Assembly: GCA_035373905.1 (NCBI GenBank)
Contig: DAOSOK010000007.1
Location: forward strand, 62,001 to 126,000
Source of the DNA: Candidatus Ozemobacteraceae bacterium
Lineage (GTDB): Bacteria > Muiribacteriota > Ozemobacteria > Ozemobacterales > Ozemobacteraceae
Direction: 5' to 3'
Length of the DNA: 64,000 nt
How positions within the stretch are numbered: position 1 is the first letter of the stretch; each line of letters begins with the position of its first letter. Below, piece by piece: positions 1 to 8,189 of the stretch. The position numbers and the translations under genes were made by a program. The notes below the pieces were generated by a model. The model saw only the letters and a program-made list of their open reading frames with translations. It ran no database searches and was not told the origin of the DNA.

Positions 1-440
1 GTGAGAAGCTTGATCTTGCCGATCTCGCGGAGGTATACGCGAACCGAGTCATCGATGTCGTCGAAGTCTTCCTGGGCCTCGACATAGTTCTCGTCCTTCT
101 TTTCCTCCGGCATCCGGAGCTTTTCCTTGAGCTGGATCTCGTCGTCGTCGACCAGCTCGACGTTGGCTTCCATCAGCTCGGTGACGACGGTCTCGAACGC
201 TTCGGTGTCGAGCCCGTCGGGCAGCGCGCTGTTGATTTCCTGGTAGCTCAGGTAGCCCTGCTTTTTGCCTTTTTCGATCAGCTCGGCGCGGATCGCTTCG
301 AGCGATTTACCCGCCGGACCCGAGGTCGGGGCCGGCGCCGGCGCAGGCGCGACGGCTTCGACAGCCGCCTGGGCGGCCGTTTTTTTCGACTGTTTCGGCG
401 ATGCCTTGGGGGCGGCCTGTGTTGTTGACGAAGTCTTCAT
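1..440 (-). CDS. rpoD: RNA polymerase primary sigma factor RpoD, N-terminal part (runs off the window)
   Basis: Housekeeping sigma70 factor; only about 146 N-terminal codons are inside the window. The reading begins MKTSSTTQAAPK with an Ala/Pro/Lys-rich leader, then a region 1.1-like segment (roughly residues 45-85), an acidic stretch, and the start of region 1.2, DDSVRVYLREIGKIKLL, which closely matches the conserved DDPVRMYLREIG block of RpoD. Its ATG lies 10 bases after the dnaG stop with a GGA-containing spacer, so it is probably cotranscribed with dnaG as in the classical macromolecular synthesis operon. No stop is seen because the gene leaves the window at base 1. Confidence 0.93.
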   Translation of the reverse strand, partial: MKTSSTTQAAPKASPKQSKKTAAQAAVEAVAPAPAPAPTSGPAGKSLEAIRAELIEKGKKQGYLSYQEINSALPDGLDTEAFETVVTELMEANVELVDDDEIQLKEKLRMPEEKKDENYVEAQEDFDDIDDSVRVYLREIGKIKLL

Positions 441-450
441 GTCTGTTTCC

Positions 451-2238
451 TTACAATCCAGCATTCCGCTGGTTGAGTGCCTCCATCTTGCGACGGAGCT
501 CGAGTTGCTGCATGGTCAGCTCGGCAACCTCGCTCTCGCGGCCGTCCCGCTCGGCGGTGCGGATTCGCGCCAGAAGCTCTTCGATTTCACGCTTCAACCG
601 GCTTTTCACGAGTCCGTACACGCATTCGAGAAACGGTTCCTCGGGCTTCTCCTCGAGTTCGATGAGAAGCTCGCTGAAACGAGAGGCGAGCTCAGAATCG
701 TCGATCGCGGCAATGATGTCCGCCGGCCGCGACTTCCCGCCCGAGGCTTCCTGTAAACGGCATATTGCCGTGAATATCTGTTGAAGCCGGGTATCGGTGA
801 AGTCGGCCGGCGCAAGCATGGCTCGCGTGCGTTCCAGCTCTTCGGGATGTTCTATCAGGTGCTTGAGCACCCACTCCTGCCGCCGCACCATCCCGTCGGT
901 CACCGGCCGGGCGCGAACGGGCGTTCCCGCTCCCCCTTCCGGCTTGACGAACGTGCGGTTCGCGAACTGGATTTCAAGCGCTCCCGGGTCGGTGTCGATC
1001 AGCCGTGCAATTGTCCTTATGACTTCGCTACGCGCAACAGGGCTGTGAATCGCCGGGACGAGATCCTTGAATTCGCGAACCAGCCGCTCTTTGACCGCGA
1101 TTTCGAGCGGCGGCTTCATTCCACGGGTCTTTGTTTCCACGAGGAAGGTGTAGATGTCCCTCGCGGCAACGATGCGATCGACGAACCGCTCGGCGCCCTC
1201 GCGGCGCACGAAGCTGTCGGGATCGTCTTTCGGGTCTTCGAAGGAGATGACTTTCGCCGTCAGAGGCGTGTCGCGCTGCAGGGAGATCGCTCGCACCGTC
1301 GCCCGCTGGCCCGCTTCATCGGCATCGTAAGAGAAGTAGACGTTTTCGCAGTTACGAGCCAGGAGGGCGACCTGGTCGGCGGTGATGGCCGTTCCGAGGG
1401 TTGCGACGACGTTCGTGATGCCCGCCTGCACGAGACTGATCACGTCTAGATAGCCCTCGACCACGATCGCGGAGTTGCTGCGGCGGATCGGCTGAAGCGC
1501 ATCGCGGAAGTTGAACAGCATCTTCCGCTTGTTGAACAGGTCGGTTTCGGGGCTATTGAGATATTTCGGCTCTTCCCCCTTGCCCATCACCCGGCCGCCG
1601 AACCCGACGATCCTGCCGTGAGCGTCGGCGATCGGGATGATCAGGCGATGCCGGAACGTATCGTAGTGGCCGCTTCCGGTCGAGCGTTGCTTGACCAGGC
1701 CGGCCCGGTCGAGAAGCTGGACGCGCTCGGCGTTTTTTCCCAGGGCGAGGGCCAGGGCGTCCCAGGTGTCGGGGGCATAGCCGAGACGGAATCTTGACGC
1801 CGTCTCGGGGGTGATGCCGCGCTGCTTCAGATACTCGCGGGCGATCTTTCCGCCGACCTGCTGAAGCTGGGCGGTGTAAAACTTCGCCGCCTCGTCGAGA
1901 ATCTGGTACACACGGGCTTTCTTCTCGTATTCGGGGTCTTTTTCGATCGGAATGGCAACACCGGCGCGCCGCGCAAGCTGCCGGATCGCCTCGGGGAACG
2001 TCAGGTGCTCGGCCTCCATCAGAAACCGGAACACGTCACCGCCTTTCGAACATCCGAAACAGTGAAAGATTTGCTTGTCAGGAACAACGTAAAAGCTGGG
2101 GGTCTTTTCCTGGTGGAACGGACACAGCCCCTTGTAGGTTCGCCCGGTATGGGTGAGGCGTACATACTCGCCCACGAACTGGACGATATCGATCCGTCCA
2201 CGTACCTCGGCGATGACTGCGTCATTGATCAAGGCCAC
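451..2238 (-). CDS. dnaG: DNA primase DnaG
   Basis: Synthesises RNA primers at the replication fork. 595 aa, normal for the family. The N-terminal CHC2 zinc finger is visible (C39, H42, C60, C63: CPFH ... HCFGC). The primase core follows, with the TOPRIM acidic residues in EGYLD (261-265) and YDADEAG (304-310). The C-terminal helicase-binding region is about residues 440-595. The start is GTG with only a weak AGGCAGGG upstream; no better in-frame start precedes the zinc finger. A TTGACA-N17-TATCAT promoter lies about 70 bases upstream. rpoD follows after 10 bases. Confidence 0.97.
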   Translation of the reverse strand: MALINDAVIAEVRGRIDIVQFVGEYVRLTHTGRTYKGLCPFHQEKTPSFYVVPDKQIFHCFGCSKGGDVFRFLMEAEHLTFPEAIRQLARRAGVAIPIEKDPEYEKKARVYQILDEAAKFYTAQLQQVGGKIAREYLKQRGITPETASRFRLGYAPDTWDALALALGKNAERVQLLDRAGLVKQRSTGSGHYDTFRHRLIIPIADAHGRIVGFGGRVMGKGEEPKYLNSPETDLFNKRKMLFNFRDALQPIRRSNSAIVVEGYLDVISLVQAGITNVVATLGTAITADQVALLARNCENVYFSYDADEAGQRATVRAISLQRDTPLTAKVISFEDPKDDPDSFVRREGAERFVDRIVAARDIYTFLVETKTRGMKPPLEIAVKERLVREFKDLVPAIHSPVARSEVIRTIARLIDTDPGALEIQFANRTFVKPEGGAGTPVRARPVTDGMVRRQEWVLKHLIEHPEELERTRAMLAPADFTDTRLQQIFTAICRLQEASGGKSRPADIIAAIDDSELASRFSELLIELEEKPEEPFLECVYGLVKSRLKREIEELLARIRTAERDGRESEVAELTMQQLELRRKMEALNQRNAGL

Positions 2239-2305
2239 GCCGCGAGCAATCCCTGCCTTTCAAGGGGCTGCGATCCACCCCTGTAAAACTTGACCGGAAT
2301 TGTTC

Positions 2306-2334
2306 ATGATACCAGCGATTCGGAGTGGTGTCAA
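2306..2334 (-). promoter_or_regulatory. sigma70-type promoter for dnaG-rpoD
   Basis: Read on the minus strand: TTGACA (2334-2329), 17-base spacer, TATCAT (2311-2306), a near-consensus promoter. The -35 box overlaps the stop codon of the upstream phosphatase gene, so dnaG-rpoD can be transcribed independently of it. Predicted start about 2299, leaving a leader of about 60 bases. Confidence 0.75.
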
Positions 2335-5333
2335 CCGTTTCTTCGCCGGATCACGAGCAGGGTGACGTCGTCCTCGATCATCCTGCTGCCGATCAGGCTT
2401 TTCACGCGACGCAGGATATCGGCATGAAGTGCTTCGGCCGTCCGTGCCGATGCACAAGCTTCCCCTGCGATACGTCGCAGACGGGAGTATCCGATAACGA
2501 CGTTCCCCGAGTCTTTCGCTTCGACGATCCCGTCGGTGTAGAGAATAAGGCTGTCGCCGGGATTCATGGTAATGGACACGCTTTCGAAAGCCCCGTTTTT
2601 TCTCGCACCCAGAGGGAACGCCGGTTTTTCGATCTCGCTCGTCTCGCCGCTCGCGAATCGATGGAGGAACGGGAAGCAGTGGCCTGCGTTGACGAGTTCG
2701 ACATTGTTCAACTGCGTATCGAGCACCGCATAGATCAGGCTCATCAACCGCTTCTTCTTGACCGTCTCGAACACCATCCGGTTCAGCCGGTCCATGGCCT
2801 CGACGGCACGGACGGACTCGCCCGGCCCGAGCATGGCGACGCCGCTCTTGGCCATGGCCATCAACAGAGCCGCGGGCACGCCGTGCCCCGTGACATCACC
2901 GATGATGGTGACGAGATGGCGGTCCCCGACGGTGAAACTGTCGAAGTAATCGCCGCCCAGGTCGGTCATGGAATCGGTCGCGCCGTACAATTCGTATTCC
3001 CCCTGGGCGACCGGCATTTTCGGGAAGAGAGTCTCCTGAACGATCTTTCCGACATGCATTTCCTCGAGGTTCGCGATGACGCGATTGAACGTCGTGCCAA
3101 GATCGCCGAATTCGTCGCTCCCGAGCGGAGGAACCTGGTGTGAAAATTCGCGGCGCTCGATCGCCGTGACTCCTGCTGCAAGCTGATTGATAGGCCACAG
3201 AAAGTGCCGCGACAGGAGAAGGCCGATGAAAAAGGCGAAGCATCCGCTCACCAGGGCGACCAGTCCGATTTTCACGCTGTTGTTCCTGATGACCGCGTCG
3301 ATCAACCGTCGCGGATACATCGTAATGAGTATAAAATCCGGCATTTTTTTCAACGGTGAAGCGACGACGAGATACGGCTGACCGCCGATGTTTTCGACGG
3401 AAGCATGCTGCGTTTCGGTCGCTTGGACCTTTTCCGCCATTTCCTTGACGAAAGGATACTTGGTGTAATCGCGCGGATAGACGGAGTAGCCGTCACCTCG
3501 CGAAGCCATTGCCAGCCTGACGGGCGCAACGTTTTCCGAACGGAGCTGATTCTGCCGGACAATGTTTCTGAGATATTTCCGTGCGTATTCACGCGTCCGG
3601 TGAACGATCAGCAAAAGATTCGCCGGGCGTTTTTCCCCTTCGCCCCAAACGAATGTCGAATACATGAGGTTTCCGACATTCCCCAGCATGAACTCGATGA
3701 TCTTGTCGTTCGCCTCGATGATGCTTCCGAACATTCTTTGCGAGCCCTTGCCCGACATGAACTCGGCGATACTGTCCGTAAAGCTCTCCACCATCACGTC
3801 GGACATGTTCGCACGCAGATCGTTATCGCTCTGGCCAAGTCTCGCAGCGAATATTTTCCGTGCGAGAGTGGGAATAAGCTTGCCGATCAAATCGCGGCCT
3901 CGCGGATTCATATCTTCCAAAAGCTGCATGTGCCCCTTGGAATCGACCATGAACATCTGCGAGAGAAGATCTGCGTCATTGAGACGGCGTGAAAGCGACC
4001 GGATGCGTCGAGAATCGCCGTTCCGGACGTAGGCAAGGCGCGAGATGCGTCTGTACAACTTTTCCAGCGAGCGGACGGCAGCCATGAAGCTTTCGTCGAT
4101 ATTCTCCGTGAGGCCTGACAACTGAGACACCCGCTCCTGGACCATGACCTGGTTGCGGTCGAGCATATATTGATATCCGAGAAGCAGGAGGGCCGTGACG
4201 GGAATCGCCGTGGCATACAGGAACAGCCCGACGAGTTTGTGCCGTATCGAGATCGAAACCATGTCATCCGCGACATGCACCCGCCAGGACCAGTATCCGG
4301 CAACCAGAAGAATCATGACCGACAGGATGTTGATCATGATGCCGACGTGACGTTCGAGCCCGTGTTCGAACCGTTTCATGCCGGCCACAACGCGGCCGGC
4401 ATCGAGCGCGACGATCGCCGTGAGGCATTCGTTGTCCTGGTCCTGTCGCTGGTAGGTGTTGCGAAGCCCGACGACCCTGCGCAGGATCTCCTGGCTCCGC
4501 AGCCCGGTGCGACGGGCCAGGGTTCTGACCGCGTGGCTCTCCTCGGGGCGTTCGATATCGATGAGGGCATATCCCTCGCCAGGCGCCGCCTCACCGTTGA
4601 ACCTGCGAAGAAGCTGTTTCAGCGCGAAATCCCGAGGGATGTCCCGTTCCTCGAAGAACGCAACGATGCCGCCCCTGTATTCGTCGAGGGCCTCATCACC
4701 GGCTCTGTTGGTTTGCCTGCCTCCATGCCGGCCTTGCGCTTCGGTGTAGAAGGTATTCCAATAGAAGTAGCCGGGTCGGCCCATGATCTGTGTCGAAACG
4801 AGGCTACCCTTCTGGTAGACGACGTCGGAGGGATCGATATTTCCGAGCATCGACTGGAACAGCGAGCGATTCTTCACGATCAGATCGCTTTTCCCGTGGA
4901 GTTCCGGCTCGACAAGGCCAGCATAGATGCGTTTCATTGCACTTCGCATCTCAATTTTCCTGCCGGGAACCGGAATGACTTCTCCCCCGGAATCGAAGAA
5001 GTGCGCGGTCACAAAGCCAAGGTTCGCCCTCCGAAGCGCGGATGCGGAGCTTGCGACGGCGTTGCCGGAAAAATCGTCCTCCAGGAGAAGCCCGTAGAGT
5101 TCGTTCAGTTGCCGCTGAATGTAATAGAGGTCGCCGCCTTCGCGTTTGAGACGGAACAGGTTCTGCTCGAGGCGCCCGAGGTGCGCTCTGCCGAGACGGT
5201 TTTTCTCCTGGGCGGCGACGAACGCCTCGCCGAGTCTGATCAGTCCGATCGGGAGCCCCGCGAAAAAGAGCACGGCGAGAAAGAAGGCAAGCCAGCTTCC
5301 GTCCTTCGACACCACTCCGGCACCTTTCTCCAT
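2331..5333 (-). CDS. Membrane PP2C-type (SpoIIE/RsbU) serine phosphatase with HAMP domain
   Basis: About 1000 aa. A hydrophobic N-terminal segment (about 13-33) is followed by an extracytoplasmic region, two close membrane segments (near VGIMINILSVMILLVAGYW and KLVGLFLYATAIPVTALLLL), a second sensor-like region, another membrane segment leading into a HAMP domain, then a C-terminal SpoIIE/RsbU phosphatase of about 240 residues with metal-binding motifs GGDYFD, GDVTGHG and LYTDGIVEA. Such proteins typically dephosphorylate anti-anti-sigma factors; no partner-switch genes are in the window. The open frame extends upstream to 5552 but would overlap the divergent gene, and a TATAAT sits 8 bases before ATG 5333. 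A GTG six codons later (5315) has GAGAAAGG upstream and is an equally good start. Confidence 0.88.
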   Translation of the reverse strand: MEKGAGVVSKDGSWLAFFLAVLFFAGLPIGLIRLGEAFVAAQEKNRLGRAHLGRLEQNLFRLKREGGDLYYIQRQLNELYGLLLEDDFSGNAVASSASALRRANLGFVTAHFFDSGGEVIPVPGRKIEMRSAMKRIYAGLVEPELHGKSDLIVKNRSLFQSMLGNIDPSDVVYQKGSLVSTQIMGRPGYFYWNTFYTEAQGRHGGRQTNRAGDEALDEYRGGIVAFFEERDIPRDFALKQLLRRFNGEAAPGEGYALIDIERPEESHAVRTLARRTGLRSQEILRRVVGLRNTYQRQDQDNECLTAIVALDAGRVVAGMKRFEHGLERHVGIMINILSVMILLVAGYWSWRVHVADDMVSISIRHKLVGLFLYATAIPVTALLLLGYQYMLDRNQVMVQERVSQLSGLTENIDESFMAAVRSLEKLYRRISRLAYVRNGDSRRIRSLSRRLNDADLLSQMFMVDSKGHMQLLEDMNPRGRDLIGKLIPTLARKIFAARLGQSDNDLRANMSDVMVESFTDSIAEFMSGKGSQRMFGSIIEANDKIIEFMLGNVGNLMYSTFVWGEGEKRPANLLLIVHRTREYARKYLRNIVRQNQLRSENVAPVRLAMASRGDGYSVYPRDYTKYPFVKEMAEKVQATETQHASVENIGGQPYLVVASPLKKMPDFILITMYPRRLIDAVIRNNSVKIGLVALVSGCFAFFIGLLLSRHFLWPINQLAAGVTAIERREFSHQVPPLGSDEFGDLGTTFNRVIANLEEMHVGKIVQETLFPKMPVAQGEYELYGATDSMTDLGGDYFDSFTVGDRHLVTIIGDVTGHGVPAALLMAMAKSGVAMLGPGESVRAVEAMDRLNRMVFETVKKKRLMSLIYAVLDTQLNNVELVNAGHCFPFLHRFASGETSEIEKPAFPLGARKNGAFESVSITMNPGDSLILYTDGIVEAKDSGNVVIGYSRLRRIAGEACASARTAEALHADILRRVKSLIGSRMIEDDVTLLVIRRRNG

Positions 5334-5340
5334 GCGAAAA

Positions 5341-5346
5341 ATTATA
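5341..5346 (-). promoter_or_regulatory. -10 box (TATAAT) abutting the phosphatase start codon
   Basis: A perfect TATAAT on the minus strand ends 7 bases before ATG 5333. Transcription would begin at or next to that ATG, so translation is either leaderless or begins at GTG 5315, which has a GAGAAAGG ribosome-binding site. No convincing -35 (TTTTCA with 14-base spacing at best). Confidence 0.5.
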
Positions 5347-5500
5347 CCAGACCTTGTGTTTGAAAACATGAGGCGGCGATCAGGGGCGGGACCATCCGAT
5401 GTCTTCCGCCGGAAGAGACAATCCCGGATGGTAGAACTCCGTTCTGGGGATATGGTAGGATGCGTTCGTACTACACTCGCTTGTCGATGAGGAGTCACCG

Positions 5501-6529
5501 ATGGAAAACAGAGGATGGCGGAATCTTCTCGTTGCCGTGTTGTTCGTTTCATGCGGCAGCGCTATGTTCGCGGCCGTTTCGAACCCCGAGGCTCTCAAGC
5601 TGTATCAGCAGGCCGAAGAGGCTTTCAAGAACAAGGATATCGAGAACGCCAGCAACTTGATGTTCGAGGTGCTGAAGAAGGAGCCGGACAACGCTGTATA
5701 TAGATATATCTATGCAAAAATGCTCCTTCAGAAGAAGGATTACCTGGCGTCGAAGGAGAATCTTGACATCGTCGCCCGCTCGCGCCCATCGAAAGAGAAG
5801 GACGGCGATTACAACGAGAAGCTGAAGAATTTCAAGAAGAAGATCAAGGACCTTCAGGAGGAATTCAGCAAGGAAGGCGAGAACAAGTTTTCCATCTATC
5901 TGAAGAACCAGAACAGCCCCGAAAAGATCAAGCTCGCCGTCACTCTTTACCAGGCGTTCAGACTCGATCCTCCGCTCCGGTACAAGAATTACGACGAGCT
6001 GAAAAAGGCCACCGAGATCTACGAACAGGCGCTTCAGAAGTCGTTTTCGGGCCAGGAGTGGCAGAAGACCCCGATGCTCCAGCTCGCATTCCTGTACGAG
6101 ATCGCGAACAAGAAGGACAAGGCCGCAGAAGTCTACATGCGCGCCCTCGACTACGTCAGCGACCCGAACGAGGAGTACGTCATCACGCACAAGTTCGATT
6201 ACCTGAACCGGTCGAACAAGGAGAAGCTCCTCGACACAATCGAAGCCGGCGACTTTTCCCAGAAAGACCTCGAGGAGCTGATGGGCAGCAGTTCAGAAAA
6301 AATCACCCAGGAAGAGAAGCAGAAGGTCGAGGACATGATCGCAGAGGCCCGTGCGAAGCTTCAGAACGCCACATCCGACGAGGAACGAGAACAGGTTCTC
6401 GAAGAGATCAAGGCGAGCATCATCGAGAAGCAGAAGAAAGGCGAGCTGCCCGGTCAGGGCAAGCTCGAGGAAAAGCTCAAAAAAGAAGGGAAGACGATGG
6501 AGGATTATATGAAGGAAAAGGGGCTCTGA
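5501..6529 (+). CDS. Exported TPR protein, unknown function
   Basis: 342 aa. Signal peptide-like N-terminus (RNLLVAVLFVSCGSAMFAA, likely cleaved near residue 25), then TPR-like helical repeats (about 30-110 and 170-225, e.g. LYQQAEEAFKNKDIENASN). The second half is very rich in Lys/Glu and predicted as long charged helices. ATG 5501 has AGGAG at good spacing. The next gene starts 4 bases after the stop and is also an exported TPR protein, so the two are probably coexpressed. Divergent from the phosphatase. No enzymatic motif; a periplasmic scaffold is likely, by inference. Confidence 0.8.
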   Translation: MENRGWRNLLVAVLFVSCGSAMFAAVSNPEALKLYQQAEEAFKNKDIENASNLMFEVLKKEPDNAVYRYIYAKMLLQKKDYLASKENLDIVARSRPSKEKDGDYNEKLKNFKKKIKDLQEEFSKEGENKFSIYLKNQNSPEKIKLAVTLYQAFRLDPPLRYKNYDELKKATEIYEQALQKSFSGQEWQKTPMLQLAFLYEIANKKDKAAEVYMRALDYVSDPNEEYVITHKFDYLNRSNKEKLLDTIEAGDFSQKDLEELMGSSSEKITQEEKQKVEDMIAEARAKLQNATSDEEREQVLEEIKASIIEKQKKGELPGQGKLEEKLKKEGKTMEDYMKEKGL

Positions 6530-6533
6530 CGAG

Positions 6534-7973
6534 ATGCGAAACCAACTTACGATCGGGTTGTGCGTGTTTCTTGCCTTATCCTCGTATCAGGCCGGTGCCC
6601 AGATGTCGTCGAGCGGAAAAATCAGCCCGACCCTTGTGAAGGTGAAGGAGTTTCTTCGCGCAAAGCAGGCCGACAAGGCCGTCGCCCTCCTCCAGGAGGA
6701 ACTGAAGAAACAGCCCGGCAATGCGCAGTATCTCTATGCCCTCGGGTATACATACGAAATCAATCGGCAGCCGCAAAACGCTCTCGAGGCATTCAAACAG
6801 GCCTATCGGCTGAACCCGGAATTTCCGGGGCTTTCCGTGCGGATCCGCAAGCTCGAGGCATCGATCGAAGCCGCCCGGGCGCCCGCGGTCGACGAGAGCA
6901 CGCTCACGGAAGCGCAGAAGAAGGCGCGCAGCCTGTTCCGGGAAGCCCTGAAGGAAAAAGGCCTCGGGAATTTCGACAAGGCGTTCGCCCTGTTCGCCGA
7001 CTGCGTTGAGCTCGACATCGGGTATCTGGGCGGGAACGACGAGGGCATTATCGTCACGGCGCTGAACCATTACGAGTCAAAACTGGAAGCCGGGAAAGAC
7101 CCTTCGGCGGCGCTTTTTTACAACATCTACCGGTTCTTCCGCGGCGATCGCGACATCGCCGAGAAGGAACTTGGCGAGTTCCTCGCCGCGAAGCCCGCTC
7201 CCGAGCTCGCCGCCGTCGCCGAGAAATGGCTTGGAATAATCCGCAACCAGCAGACCATGGAAAAGGACCTGGTCATTTCCTATCTCGCCGAAAAGAAGCG
7301 AAAACTCGACGAACAGGCAGAACACCAGAAGAAACCGGCTCCCCCAACGCCGGCCGTCGCCTCCGCAACGCTCACACAGGATCAAAAGCCGGCCGTGGAC
7401 AAGACCTCTCCTCAAATCACGTTTTCCGCCTCCCAGGAAATCACGCTTCCCGGCGTGGGCACGCTCTCGGATGAGTTCAGGAAAGACCCCAGATTCGTCC
7501 GCGCCCTCGCGGACATCGAAAATCCGGATCCGAAAGTCGCCGCCCGTGCCGCATACGATCTGGGAACATTTCGCAGGGCCACTCCCGAATCGCTCAACGC
7601 CCTCGTGACCGCCCTCCAGTCGCCCGACACCCGGGTGAAACTCATGTCGATCGAAGCTCTGAGAAAGATCGGGCCGGCCGCCGACCCGGCCGTGCCGGCC
7701 ATCGTCTCCTGGATCGAGAGCGACACACGATGGATGAAGGTTCAGGGAATGGCGTGTATCGATGAAATTCTGACGCAGCCCCAAGTAACGGTTCCGTCGA
7801 TCATCAAGTGCCTGGGCGATGCCAACAGAAATGTGGCACAGAACGCACGCCGTCTCCTTCTCAAATATGGCCAGGCGGCCCTCCCCATGCTCGAGGAGGC
7901 CCTCGAGGAACCAGGCGCCGTCTCAAAAAATGATATCCAGGAAATCATCACGACGATCAAGGGAAGTTATTGA
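6534..7973 (+). CDS. Exported TPR/HEAT-repeat protein, unknown function
   Basis: 479 aa. Signal peptide (RNQLTIGLCVFLALSSYQAGAQ), TPRs at about 35-115 (AVALLQEELKKQPGNAQYLYALGY), a Lys/Pro-rich linker near 245-290, and C-terminal HEAT-type repeats about 325-475 (e.g. DTRVKLMSIEALRKIGPAADPAVP). Starts 4 bases after the preceding gene, so translational coupling is likely. The final codons AGT TAT TGA lie inside the left inverted repeat of a REP/BIME-like element, so the element may have supplied the present stop codon; the original C-terminus could have been slightly longer. Confidence 0.8.
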   Translation: MRNQLTIGLCVFLALSSYQAGAQMSSSGKISPTLVKVKEFLRAKQADKAVALLQEELKKQPGNAQYLYALGYTYEINRQPQNALEAFKQAYRLNPEFPGLSVRIRKLEASIEAARAPAVDESTLTEAQKKARSLFREALKEKGLGNFDKAFALFADCVELDIGYLGGNDEGIIVTALNHYESKLEAGKDPSAALFYNIYRFFRGDRDIAEKELGEFLAAKPAPELAAVAEKWLGIIRNQQTMEKDLVISYLAEKKRKLDEQAEHQKKPAPPTPAVASATLTQDQKPAVDKTSPQITFSASQEITLPGVGTLSDEFRKDPRFVRALADIENPDPKVAARAAYDLGTFRRATPESLNALVTALQSPDTRVKLMSIEALRKIGPAADPAVPAIVSWIESDTRWMKVQGMACIDEILTQPQVTVPSIIKCLGDANRNVAQNARRLLLKYGQAALPMLEEALEEPGAVSKNDIQEIITTIKGSY

Positions 7974-8116
7974 GTCCTGCGGAATGAAAGCCACCCGTTC
8001 GCCCTGAGTCTGTCGAAGGGCGAAATGAGGAATCATCGGCAAGTGGCTGTTCGTGCTTCGACAAGCTCAGCACGAAGAGAGATACGAAGCTGGTTTTTGA
8101 TATCCAGGACTCAATA
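7968..8116. repeat. REP/BIME-like element, full-length copy A
   Basis: 149 bases bounded by a perfect 12-base inverted repeat, TATTGAGTCCTG (7968-7979) and CAGGACTCAATA (8105-8116). Inside are two palindromes in opposite orientation: TTCGCCC...GGGCGAA around TGAGTCTGTCGAA, and TTCGTGC...GCACGAA around TTCGACAAGCTCA. The flanks inside the inverted repeats are also partly complementary. It lies between convergent genes and its left end contains the stop codon of the plus-strand gene. Related copies occur near 15.2, 47.8, 48.0, 50.7, 53.4 and 63.2 kb. Confidence 0.85.
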
Positions 8117-8140
8117 GGAACAGAACGCTCCGCCCGGATG

Positions 8141-8170
8141 AAAAGCCCCTGCCTTTCGGCAGGGGCTTTT
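8141..8170. terminator. Bidirectional intrinsic terminator
   Basis: AAAAGCCCCTGCC-TTTC-GGCAGGGGCTTTT: a perfect 13-base stem with a 4-base loop and A/T tails on both sides. It ends the minus-strand pseudopilin/lipoprotein operon and can also stop plus-strand transcription. Confidence 0.92.
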
Positions 8171-8189
8171 GTGAGATCAGTCAGAAGGA

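Noticed and set aside
5334..5552. 73-residue N-terminal extension of the SpoIIE-type phosphatase
   Set aside because: It would overlap the start of the divergent TPR gene and its promoter region, has no membrane or domain features, and a TATAAT sits just before ATG 5333.
7931..7942. TGATATCCAGGA in the end of the HEAT gene, repeated exactly at 8098-8109 in the REP element
   Set aside because: Could be a target duplication, but its position 26 bases inside the coding region does not match the element edges and copy B has TGATATGCAGG; treated as coincidence for now.
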